Notes under the pieces: model-generated | The model's database searches: none | What the model was told of the DNA's origin: nothing | What the model saw: only the letters and a program-made list of their open reading frames with translations | Shown: one piece after another, positions 1-7,680 of the stretch | How the letters are laid out: each line of letters starts with the position of its first letter | Position numbering within the stretch: position 1 is the stretch's first letter | NCBI GenBank assembly: GCA_016719465.1 | Contig: JADJYY010000014.1 | Coordinates: 1-64,000 of the forward strand | Source of the DNA: Hydrogenophilales bacterium | Lineage (GTDB): Bacteria > Pseudomonadota > Gammaproteobacteria > Burkholderiales > Thiobacillaceae | Length of the DNA: 64,000 nucleotides | Reading direction: 5' to 3' | Made by a program: the position numbers and the translations under genes

Positions 1-123
1 AACGTAATGTCGACAGAAAAAATGCTGTGTATGCTGGAACCCTACGCTGCATAATCTGGCCGGTCAACTCCCAACCCCTTGTAATTAAACCGTTATTACT
101 TTGGATATAGGGCGTATCGAGCC
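1..123. other. AT-rich flank upstream of the integron integrase; possible attI side
   Basis: This stretch has no gene and is clearly richer in A+T than the rest of the window. In integrons the cassette array lies beyond the 5' end of intI, so cassettes, if any, would lie to the left of the window. The first three bases read GTT on the minus strand, the first half of the GTTRRRY core at a recombination point, but the rest of the core is outside the window. No complete attI or attC core and no LexA box is visible. Confidence 0.25.
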
Positions 124-1104
124 ATGGATTCCGTCACTTCCTCACAGCCACCGAAACTCCTTGACCAACTGCGCGAGCGCATCCGCTATCGCCATTACAG
201 TTTGCGCACGGAACAGGCCTATGTCCACTGGGTCAAGCGTTTCATTTTCTTTCATGACAAACGCCATCCCAGAGAGATGGGCAGGCTGGAGGTGGAGGCT
301 TTTCTCTCTCATCTGGCAAATGTGGGGAAGGTGGCGGTTTCCACACATCATCAAGCGCTCTCGGCCTTGCTGTTCTTGTACCGGGAGGTGCTGGGCACGG
401 AGTTGCCATGGATGACAGAGGTGGGACGTCCGAAGAAGCCGAAAAGATTGCCCGTGGTCTTGACCCAGACGGAGGTTAGGCGGGTGTTGGATCACATTGA
501 CGATCAAACGTATCAGTTGATGGCACGCTTGCTGTATGGCACGGGCATGCGCCTGATGGAGTGCGTGCGCCTGCGTGTGAAGGATGTGGAGTTTGAGCGG
601 CGCGAGATCCTTGTGCGCTCGGGCAAGGGGGACAAGGATCGGGTGACCATGCTGCCGGATTCCCTGATCGATGCCTTGAGGGCGCATCTCGGTCGAGTCC
701 GGGAGGTTTGGCTGGCAGACAGGGCGATGGGGCGTCCAGGGGTTGAATTGCCCAGCGCCCTGGCCCGGAAGTATCCCAATGCACCGGAGGAGTGGGGCTG
801 GTTCTGGGTGTTTCCGTCCAGGGCTGAATCGACGGACCCGCGTTCCGGGATAACGCGCCGGCATCATGTCTACGAGCAGAATCTTCAGCGCGCCATTAAA
901 CAGGCGATGCAGGGAGCGGGGTTGGCGAAGCCCGCCTCCACCCATAGCCTGCGCCATTCCTTCGCCACCCATCTGCTGCAATCCGGTTACGACATTCGCA
1001 CGGTGCAGGAACTGCTGGGGCATTCGGATGTATCCACCACCATGATCTACACCCATGTGCTGAACAAGGGCGGGCGCGGCGTGGTGAGCCCACTGGATCG
1101 TTGA
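124..1104 (+). CDS. intI: Integron integrase (IntI-type tyrosine recombinase)
   Basis: This is a site-specific recombinase that inserts and excises gene cassettes at attI and attC sites. The 326 residues contain an N-terminal SAM-like DNA-binding domain (about 10-95) and a C-terminal catalytic domain. The catalytic set is visible: Arg143 (GTGMRLME), His274 and Arg277 (HSLRHSF), His300 (LGHSD) and the nucleophile Tyr309 (MIYTHV). The extra segment that separates IntI from XerC/D is present at about residues 212-233 (ALARKYPNAPEEWGWFWVFPS without its last residues). The length is normal for IntI and the gene looks intact. No cassette or attC site is seen on its right side, so it is either a lone integrase or the edge of an array lying to the left. 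Confidence 0.93.
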   Translation: MDSVTSSQPPKLLDQLRERIRYRHYSLRTEQAYVHWVKRFIFFHDKRHPREMGRLEVEAFLSHLANVGKVAVSTHHQALSALLFLYREVLGTELPWMTEVGRPKKPKRLPVVLTQTEVRRVLDHIDDQTYQLMARLLYGTGMRLMECVRLRVKDVEFERREILVRSGKGDKDRVTMLPDSLIDALRAHLGRVREVWLADRAMGRPGVELPSALARKYPNAPEEWGWFWVFPSRAESTDPRSGITRRHHVYEQNLQRAIKQAMQGAGLAKPASTHSLRHSFATHLLQSGYDIRTVQELLGHSDVSTTMIYTHVLNKGGRGVVSPLDR

Positions 1105-1150
1105 CGGCGTGGCCTGTCCGCAAAGCATTTGCCGGCCAGTAAGCATCGCC

Positions 1151-1193
1151 TTGTTACATGAAACGGGCGCGGCTAGAATGTTTCATGTAACAA
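1151..1193 (+). promoter_or_regulatory. Promoter embedded in a perfect palindromic operator of the MazE/MazF locus
   Basis: A perfect 14-base inverted repeat, TTGTTACATGAAAC at 1151-1164 and its complement at 1180-1193, flanks a 15-base spacer. A good sigma-70 promoter is built into it: -35 TTGTTA at 1151-1156, a 17-base spacer, and -10 TAGAAT at 1174-1179. The arrangement is what toxin-antitoxin autorepression needs, with the antitoxin or the complex binding both arms and covering the promoter. The promoter reads into the antitoxin gene that starts at 1207. Confidence 0.75.
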
Positions 1194-1206
1194 GTAGGAG
1201 ATGGCC

Positions 1207-1419
1207 ATGAGCACAAACACTTCCGAAAGAGTCCAGAAGCACCGCCAGGCACTGCGTGACGCGGGCATGCGCCCGATCCAGATATGGGTTCCCGACACCC
1301 GGCGCGCGGGGTTCGCGGAGGAATGCCGCCGCCAGTCACGGCTCCTGCGCGGTGATGCCCTGGAAGCCGAAACCCTGGATTGGCTCGAGTCGGTGGCCGA
1401 TACCGAGGGCTGGAAATGA
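1207..1419 (+). CDS. Antitoxin, MazE family (DUF3018 type)
   Basis: This small protein (70 residues) resembles DUF3018 antitoxins found next to PemK/MazF toxins, with the typical SERVQKHRQALRDAGMRPIQ and IWVPDTRRAGFAEECRRQS stretches. It should bind DNA through its N-terminal part and neutralise the toxin through its C-terminal part. An AGGAG ribosome binding site at 1196-1200 is six bases from the ATG at 1207, so that start is preferred over the ATG at 1201, which touches the site. Its stop overlaps the toxin start (ATGA at 1416-1419), the usual coupled arrangement. The antitoxin frame is intact although the toxin is broken. Confidence 0.85.
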   Translation: MSTNTSERVQKHRQALRDAGMRPIQIWVPDTRRAGFAEECRRQSRLLRGDALEAETLDWLESVADTEGWK

Positions 1420-1737
1420 GGCGTGGCGATCTGGTCACCGTCGCCTTACAGGGCGCCTACGGAAAGCCCCGACCGGCGTTGGTGATCCAGTCCGATTTAT
1501 TTTCCGATCACCCTTCCGTTACTCTCTTGCCAGTAACCAGCGAGTTACGCGCCACCCACGCTGTCGCATACAGAAGAGCCGACCCTGAAAACAACAGCTG
1601 AGCACCCACCCAGGTGATGGTCCAGATCAACTGGCGCAAAGGGTCAGGACAAGATCGGTACCGCATTCGGTCGGCTTGATTCCGAGAGCATGCTAGCTAT
1701 TAATCGTGCCTTGGCTGTGTTTCTGGGATTCGCCTGA
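1416..1737 (+). pseudogene. Broken MazF/PemK-type endoribonuclease toxin
   Basis: The frame opens with a normal MazF N-terminus (MRRGDLVTVALQG, KPRPALVIQSD, SVTLLPVTSE) and ends at an early TGA at 1599-1601 after only 61 residues. The same frame resumes at once with APTQVMV, a typical mid-MazF motif, so the TGA replaces a sense codon, probably an Arg codon. A second lesion follows at about 1630-1655. After it the true C-terminus (DKIGTAFGRLD and AINRALAVFLGFA) continues in another frame to a TGA at 1735-1737. The total span of 322 bases equals a normal mazF gene to within two bases. The toxin is therefore inactivated by a nonsense change plus a small indel. Confidence 0.85.
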
Positions 1738-1839
1738 CAGTGGGCTCTCCCTCCCGGCCCTCCCTGCTTGCGGGATCGTGGATGGGGAGCACCTGCCCAC
1801 AAGGGAAGGTGGATGAGGACGCAGGAAAGAGAAAGAAGA

Positions 1840-3123
1840 ATGGGCAATTCAACCATGTTCCTAGGCCTCGACTTCGGCACCTCCGGCGCCCGCGCCTGTG
1901 TCATCGCGCCCACCGGCCAGATCGAGGACATGGCCCGGGTGGATTTCGGCGTGCTGCCGGAACACGATGCGGCGGCCACCTGGAGCGAGGTGCTGCTTTC
2001 CCTGATCGCCCAGATTCCGGTGGGCATGCGCAAGCGGCTGGCGGCCCTGGCCGTGGACGGCACCTCGGCGACGGTGCTGGCCTGCGACGAGGCGCTCAAT
2101 CCCACCTATCCGCCGCTGATGTACCACGACGCCCGGGCGACGGAGGAAGCCGCCGCCATCCGCCGGGCGGCGGGCGCGGAACATCCGGCCGCCGCCGCCA
2201 CGTCCGGCCTGGCCAAGATGTTGTGGCTGAAGAAGCGCCTGGGCCTGGAACGGGCCCGGCTCTACCTGAACCAGGCGGACTGGCTTTCCGCCCTGCTCTC
2301 GGGCCGGCCGGTGAGCGACTACCACAACGCCCTGAAGATGGGCGCGGACCTGGAAACCGGCCAGTGGCCGGCCTGGGTGGAATATCTGGCGGACGTGGAC
2401 TACCTGCCGGTGCTGGTCAAGCCGGGGGCCACCCTGGGCCTGGTGGAGCGGCCCCGGGCGCGGGAACTGGGCCTCAACCCGGATTGCCTGGTGCGTGCCG
2501 GCACCACGGACAGCATCGCCGCCTTCCTGGCCGCCGGGGTGGACCGGCCGGGGGAGGCGGTCACCTCCCTGGGCACCACCCTGGTGCTCAAGCTGCTGTC
2601 GCAAACCCGGGTGGATGACGGCCGCCACGGCATCTATTCCCACTGGTTCGGCGATCTGTGGCTGGCGGGGGGCGCCTCCAACGCCGGCGGCGGCGTGCTG
2701 CGCCAGCATTTCTCCGACGACGAGCTGCCGGCGCTGTCCGCCCGCATCAATCCCGAGATTTCCAGCGGCCTGGACTACTACCCCCTGCCCCGGCCCGGCG
2801 AGCGCTTTCCCGTCAACGACCCCGCCCTGCCGCCCCGGCTGGAACCCCGGCCCGCCGACCGGGCCGAGTTCCTGCACGGCCTGCTGGAGGGGCTGGCCCG
2901 CATCGAGGCCCTGGGTTACCGTCGCCTGGCCGAGCTGGGCGCCACGCCCTTGACGCGGGTGGTGAGCAGCGGCGGCGGCGCCGGCAACATGGTGTATGAG
3001 CGCATCCGCGCCAGAATGCTGGGCGTGCCCATCGCCCGCGCGGCGGAGCACGAGGCCTGCTACGGCGCGGCGCGGCTGGCCCGCTTCGGCACGGCCCTTT
3101 TTCCTGGAGAAGGCGATGAATGA
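1840..3123 (+). CDS. FGGY-family carbohydrate kinase, D-ribulokinase-like
   Basis: This protein (427 residues from the chosen start) should transfer phosphate from ATP to a sugar in the cytoplasm. It opens with GLDFGTSGAR, the phosphate-1 motif of the FGGY fold, in the form seen in the plant XK1 and cyanobacterial D-ribulose kinases. GTTDS near residue 223 supplies the likely catalytic Asp, and SSGGGAGN near residue 377 matches the C-terminal ATP-binding loop. It is shorter than classical xylulokinases (about 480-500), as in the XK1-like group. The substrate is inferred only from this resemblance. Longer in-frame starts exist at 1768 and 1813, but their extra residues do not look like the family. 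It overlaps the next gene by eight bases, so the two are probably co-translated. Confidence 0.8.
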   Translation: MGNSTMFLGLDFGTSGARACVIAPTGQIEDMARVDFGVLPEHDAAATWSEVLLSLIAQIPVGMRKRLAALAVDGTSATVLACDEALNPTYPPLMYHDARATEEAAAIRRAAGAEHPAAAATSGLAKMLWLKKRLGLERARLYLNQADWLSALLSGRPVSDYHNALKMGADLETGQWPAWVEYLADVDYLPVLVKPGATLGLVERPRARELGLNPDCLVRAGTTDSIAAFLAAGVDRPGEAVTSLGTTLVLKLLSQTRVDDGRHGIYSHWFGDLWLAGGASNAGGGVLRQHFSDDELPALSARINPEISSGLDYYPLPRPGERFPVNDPALPPRLEPRPADRAEFLHGLLEGLARIEALGYRRLAELGATPLTRVVSSGGGAGNMVYERIRARMLGVPIARAAEHEACYGAARLARFGTALFPGEGDE

Positions 3124-3619
3124 CGGACTCCTGTGCGAATGCCCCATGCCCCTGGTCTGGCGCGAGGCCGCGCCGGACGACGACGCGCGCCAGGCCATGA
3201 CGCGGGAAGCCGTCCTGCTGCTCACGGCCATCAACCAGATCGAAGGCGGCCACGAGATCGAGGCCGGGGCGGAAAACCGCCGCCTGGATCGCCTGGAAGC
3301 CAAGCTGGATCTGGCCCTGTATCTGCTGGCCCGGGCCCTGGAGCCGGCGGCGGCCGCCCCCTCGCGCCGGGTCAGGCTGGGCGCCGAGGAAGTGGCCTGG
3401 GAAGACCCCGCCCCCGCCGCCGAGGGCGCCAGCCTGGTCCTGGAACTGCGGCCCTCCGAAGCCCTGCCCCTGACCCTGAAACTGCCCGCCGTGGCCCTGG
3501 CGCCCATGGCGGGCATGGCCCGGGCACGGCTCGCCGGCCTGCCGGAAGCCCTCAACGACGCCCTGGTCCAGTTCGTGTTCCGCCGCCACCGGCAGGCCAT
3601 CCGCGCGCGGGCGGGGTGA
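3116..3619 (+). CDS. Atypical PilZ-domain (tPilZ-like) protein
   Basis: The 167-residue protein has no signal peptide. An N-terminal helical part (about 20-80, with a RRLDRLEAKLDLALYLLARAL helix shortened here) is followed by a beta-rich segment containing RRVRLGAEEVAW and a C-terminal FRRHRQAIRA helix. This layout matches the tPilZ-type proteins common in betaproteobacteria, which are suspected c-di-GMP effectors. The canonical RxxxR and DxSxxG motifs are not clearly present. The start overlaps the end of the kinase gene (ATGAATGA). The family assignment is moderate; ligand binding is not shown by the sequence. Confidence 0.6.
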   Translation: MNDGLLCECPMPLVWREAAPDDDARQAMTREAVLLLTAINQIEGGHEIEAGAENRRLDRLEAKLDLALYLLARALEPAAAAPSRRVRLGAEEVAWEDPAPAAEGASLVLELRPSEALPLTLKLPAVALAPMAGMARARLAGLPEALNDALVQFVFRRHRQAIRARAG

Positions 3620-3664
3620 CGTTCTTCCGCCTATATCGACCTTTGCGAAAGTGATGCCACTGCG

Positions 3665-3744
3665 CTCCCCCTCCCTACCTCCCCCGCTTACGGGGGAGGT
3701 GTTTGCTCCCTCCCCGTTTACGGGGAGGGCTGGGGTGGGGAGTG
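3665..3744. repeat. GC-rich palindromic repeat, family A (intergenic copy)
   Basis: An 80-base element made of two hairpins, with stems CTCCCCCG/CGGGGGAG and CCTCCCCG/CGGGGAGG, ends in GGGGTGGGGAG. A closely similar copy lies inside mfd at 4866-4945 and a related one lies in the 5' part of scpB at 50072-50219. The element lies in the 240-base gap between the tPilZ gene and mfd. Confidence 0.75.
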
Positions 3745-3860
3745 CGGTTCCGTCCACATCCGGGATGGCCTTACTTTCGGGAAAATGACTAACAAAGGGG
3801 GTATTCAACCTCCACCCCCGCGATTTGGGATAATGCCGCCCTTCCCCGAATCGCCCCGTC

Positions 3861-6800
3861 ATGACTTCCCTCCCCGCCCTCCCGCCGCCCGGCCAGCGCC
3901 GGCGTTTGTCGCTTCCGCCCGGCTCGGCGGACAGCCTGGTCCTCTCGGGGTACGGCAAGACCGCCCGCCTGCTGGTCCTGACCCAGACCGCCCAGGACGC
4001 GGGCCGCCTGGCGGACGAGATCGCCTGGTTCGATCCCTCCCTTTCGGTGCGCCTGTTCCCGGACTGGGAGACCCTGCCCTACGACCCCATCTCGCCCCAT
4101 CCGGACCTGGTGTCCGAGCGGCTTTCCGCCCTGTGGCTGGCGTCCCAGGGCAAGGTGGACGTGCTGGTGGCCCCCGCCGCCACGGCGGCCCAATACCTGT
4201 GCCCGCCGACCTATCTGAATGCCCACGCCTTCCTGCTCAAGGAGAAGGACAAGCTGGACGGCGAGAAGCTGCGCGCGCGGCTGGCCCAGGCCGGCTACCA
4301 CGCGGTGAACCAGGTGCTGTCGCCCGGCGAATTCGCGGTGCGGGGCGGCATCATCGACCTGTATCCCATGGGGACCGCGCTCCCCTTCCGCCTCGACCTG
4401 TTCGACGACGAGATCGAATCCATCCGCACCTTCGACCCGGATACCCAGCGCACCCTCTACAAGGTGGCGGAAATCCGCCTGTTGCCGGCCCGGGAAGTGC
4501 CCCTGGACGACGACGGCGTCACCCACTTCCGCCAGAGCTTCCGCGACCGCTTCGAGGGCGACCCGTCCAAGAGCCAGATGTACAAGGACGTCTCCAACAA
4601 GCTGGCCCCCGGCGGCGTGGAGTACTACCTGCCCCTGTTCTTCGAGGAAACCGCCACCCTGTTCGACTACCTGGCCGAGGACACCATGCTGGTGCTGCAC
4701 GGCGACATCCAGGCGGCGGTGGAGAATTTCTGGCGCGACACCCAGAGCCGGCACCGGCTGATGCAGGGGGACAAGCACCGGCCGCTGCTGAAGCCGGAGG
4801 ATCTGTTCCTGATGCCGGACGGGTTCTTCGGGGCGATGCGGCCGTATGGGCGGCTGGAACTTCGACTCCCCCTCCCGGCCTCCCCCGCGGGCGTGGGAGG
4901 TGTCGACTCCCTCCCCGCTGGCGGGGAGGGATGGGGTGGGGAGGGCCTTCCCTTTCGCGCCGCCCCCGCCGTGGAAGTGGAACGCAAGGCGGACAACCCC
5001 TACCACCGGCTGCAAGCCCACCTGGCCGGTTTTCACGGAACCACCCTGGTGGTTTCGGAAAGCCTGGGGCGGCGGGAAACCCTGGCCAATGCGTTGGGGG
5101 AATACGGGTTGAAGCCGGGGTTGTTGGAAGGCTGGCCGGCAACGACTGCCGGTGAAGCGCCTCTCCCCCCTTTCATAAAGGGGGCCGGGGGGGATTTATC
5201 CGCGGCCAGCCCGAAGCAATCCCCGTCGAAATCCCCCCCAGCCCCCCTTTGGGAAAGGGGGGAGTTGAATGACTTCCTGCTCACCACCGGGCCGCTCGCG
5301 GCGGGATTCATCGCCCAGGACGCCAACCTCGCGGTCATCACCGAAACCGAGCTCTACGCCCGTAGCCCCATCACCCGCCGGGCCCGCGAAGCCAGGCGCG
5401 TCACCACCGCCGAGGGCCTGCTCAAGGATCTGTCCGAACTCAAGGTGGGCGATCCGGTGGTCCATGCCCAGCACGGCATCGGCCGCTACCTGGGCCTCAC
5501 CGGCATGGACTTGGGGCTACGGCGAGGAGGAGTTCCTCACCCTGGAATTCGCCGGCGGCGACAAGCTTTACGTGCCGGTCTCCCTGCTCCAGCTCATCTC
5601 CCGCTACCTGGGCGGCGATCCGGATTCCGCGCCCCTGCACAAGCTGGGCAGCGGCCAGTGGGAGAAGGCCAAGCGCCGGGCCATGGAGAAGGCCCGGGAC
5701 ACGGCGGCGGAACTGCTCAATCTCTATGCCCTGCGCGCGGCGCGCCAGGGGCATGCCTTCGCCGCCAGCGATCACGACCTGGATGCCTTCGCGGAAGGCT
5801 TCGGCTTCGAGGAGACGCCGGACCAGTTGGGCGCCATCGAGGCGGTGGTGAAGGACATGACCTCCGGCAAGCCCATGGACCGGCTGGTGTGCGGCGACGT
5901 GGGCTTCGGCAAGACCGAGGTGGCCCTGCGCGCGGCTTTCGTGGCGGTGTCCGGCGGCCGCCAGGTGGCGGTGCTGTGCCCCACCACCCTGCTGGCCGAG
6001 CAGCATTTCCAGACTTTCTCCGACCGCTTCGCCGACTTTCCGGTCAGGCTGGCCGAGTTGTCCCGCTTCCGCTCGCCCAAGGAAGTGGCCGGCGCCCTGG
6101 AAGGCTTGAAGGAGGGCCGCATCGACATCGTCATCGGCACCCACAAGCTGCTGTCCAAGGACGTGAAGTTCAAGAACCTGGGGCTGACCATCATCGACGA
6201 GGAACACCGCTTCGGCGTGCGCCAGAAGGAACGCATGAAGGAACTGCGGGCCGAGGTGGACGTGCTGACCCTGACCGCCACGCCCATCCCCCGGACGCTG
6301 GCCATGTCCCTGGAAGGCATCCGGGATTTCTCGGTGATCGCCACCGCGCCCCAGAAGCGCCTGGCCATCAAGACCTTCGTCCAGCCCATCAGCGACGGCC
6401 TGATCCGGGAAGCCTGCCTGCGGGAGCTGAAGCGGGGCGGCCAGATCTACTTCCTGCACAACGAGGTGGAAACCATCCGCACCATGTACGAGAAGCTGGC
6501 CAAGCTGCTGCCCGAGGCGCGCATCGAGATCGCCCACGGCCAGATGCCGGAGCGGGAACTGGAGCACGTGATGCGCGACTTCACCCACCAGCGCTTCAAC
6601 GTGCTGTTGTGCACCACCATCATCGAGACCGGCATCGACGTGCCCACGGCCAACACCATCATCATGAACCGGGCCGACAAGTTCGGCCTGGCCCAGTTGC
6701 ACCAGTTGCGCGGCCGGGTCGGCCGCTCCCACCACCAGGCCTACGCCTACCTGCTCACCCCGCCCAACGGCGCCGGCGTGACCCCCGCCGCCGCCAAGCG

Positions 6801-7629
6801 GCTGGAGGCCATCCAGAGCATGGAAGACCTGGGTTCCGGCTTCTACCTGTCCATGCACGACCTGGAGATCCGCGGCGCCGGCGAGGTGCTGGGCGAGAAC
6901 CAGAGCGGCGAGATGCAGGAGGTGGGCTTCAACCTGTTCAACGACATGCTGAACAGCGCGGTGAAGTCCCTCAAGGCCGGCAAGGAGCCGGACATGAACG
7001 CGCCCCTGGCCGTCACCGCCGAGATCAACCTCAACCAGCCCGCCCTGCTGCCGGACAGCTACTGCGGCGACATCCACGAACGCCTGGTGCTGTACAAGCG
7101 CCTGGCCAACTGCGAATCCGGCGAGGAACTGGACGATCTCAAGGAAGAACTCATCGACCGCTTCGGCCTGCCGCCGGAGCCCGCCCAGACCCTTCTGGCC
7201 GTGCATCGCCTGCGCCTGGAAACCAGGCGCTACGGCATCGCCCGCCTGGACGTGGGGCCGCAAGCCGCCAGCATCCAGTTCGTGCCCAACCCGCCGGTGG
7301 ACCCGATGAAGCTGATCAAGCTGATCCAGACCCGGCGTGAATACAAGCTGTCGGGGCAGGACCGGCTGAAGATCGAAAAGTCTTCTCCCACCCTGGAAAA
7401 ACGGGTGGAACTGGTGCGGGCCTTCCTTGGGGAAATGGGCTTAACGCGAACTGCGCCAATCAACTCGCCTGAATTCTCCCGGCCAGGCACAAACGCCGCC
7501 GCGTCGGCCGCGTCTCATCGCGATAACGTAGGCGGGTCATTGCGAGCGAAGCGCGGCAATCCAGGTTTTTCCCGCCCGGGGCGCATTTCCCCTACAGTAC
7601 TCAACCAGCACATCCCGCCCTCGCGTTGA
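3861..7629 (+). CDS. mfd: Transcription-repair coupling factor Mfd, split by an apparent frameshift
   Basis: Mfd is an ATP-driven translocase that removes RNA polymerase stalled at DNA lesions and recruits UvrA. The UvrB-like N-terminus and the start of the RNA-polymerase-interaction domain (VVHAQHGIGRYLGLTGMD) read in the frame from 3861. The rest (GEEEFLTLEFAGGDKLYVP, Walker A GDVGFGKTEVAL, box IIDEEHRFGVRQ) reads in another frame to 7629. Removing one G from the GGGG run at 5513-5516 restores a single frame of about 1255 residues. The protein is longer than usual for three reasons: two repeat-derived in-frame inserts at about residues 336-362 and 434-469, and a 62-residue tail after 7440. 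The lesion is either a sequencing error in a homopolymer or a real inactivation. Confidence 0.9.
4866..4945. repeat. GC-rich palindromic repeat, family A, in frame inside mfd
   Basis: This 80-base copy lines up almost base for base with the intergenic element at 3665-3744. It starts with CTCCCCCTCCC, has the same two-hairpin pattern, and ends in GGGGTGGGGAG. It adds about 27 residues (reading PLPASPAGVGGVDS and on) between the normal Mfd motifs GRLELR and AVEVERKADNPY without breaking the frame. Confidence 0.8.
5161..5266. repeat. GC-rich palindromic repeat pair, family B, in frame inside mfd
   Basis: Two inverted copies of a CCCCCTTT-NNN-AAAGGGGG unit face each other across a short centre (roughly 5200-5230). 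The outer hairpins are TCCCCCCTTTCATAAAGGGG and CCCCCTTTGGGAAAGGGGGG. The element is translated in frame as PLPPFIKGAGGD and then SPPAPLWERGE, about 36 residues that normal Mfd proteins do not have. The same paired architecture occurs at 8889-8997. Confidence 0.8.
7538..7562. repeat. Short GCGAGCGAAGCG-type repeat fused to the mfd 3' end
   Basis: The stretch TGCGAGCGAAGCGCGGCAAT followed by CCAGG is a repeat motif I recognise from proteobacterial intergenic regions, where it reads SLRAKRGNPG. Here it forms part of the extra C-terminal tail of Mfd. Only one copy is seen in the window, so the repeat status rests on recognition. Confidence 0.45.
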
Positions 7630-7680
7630 ACTCATTCGCCGGAATGATTCTCTGACAAGCCAATATCCGACCGCCCCGCC

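Noticed and set aside
12..32. ACAG-N8-CTGT near the left edge as a LexA box controlling intI
   Set aside because: A LexA box reads CTGT-N8-ACAG; the order is reversed here, so it does not support SOS control.
1105..1200. attC site or cassette boundary between intI and the antitoxin gene
   Set aside because: The only strong inverted repeat is the promoter-operator; no RYYYAAC/GTTRRRY core pair with an attC-like layout is found, and cassettes would be expected on the other side of intI.
1861..3600. Open frame of 579 codons on the minus strand opposite the kinase and tPilZ genes
   Set aside because: The plus-strand frames have recognisable domains and coupled starts; the minus frame is Arg/Ala-rich without motifs.
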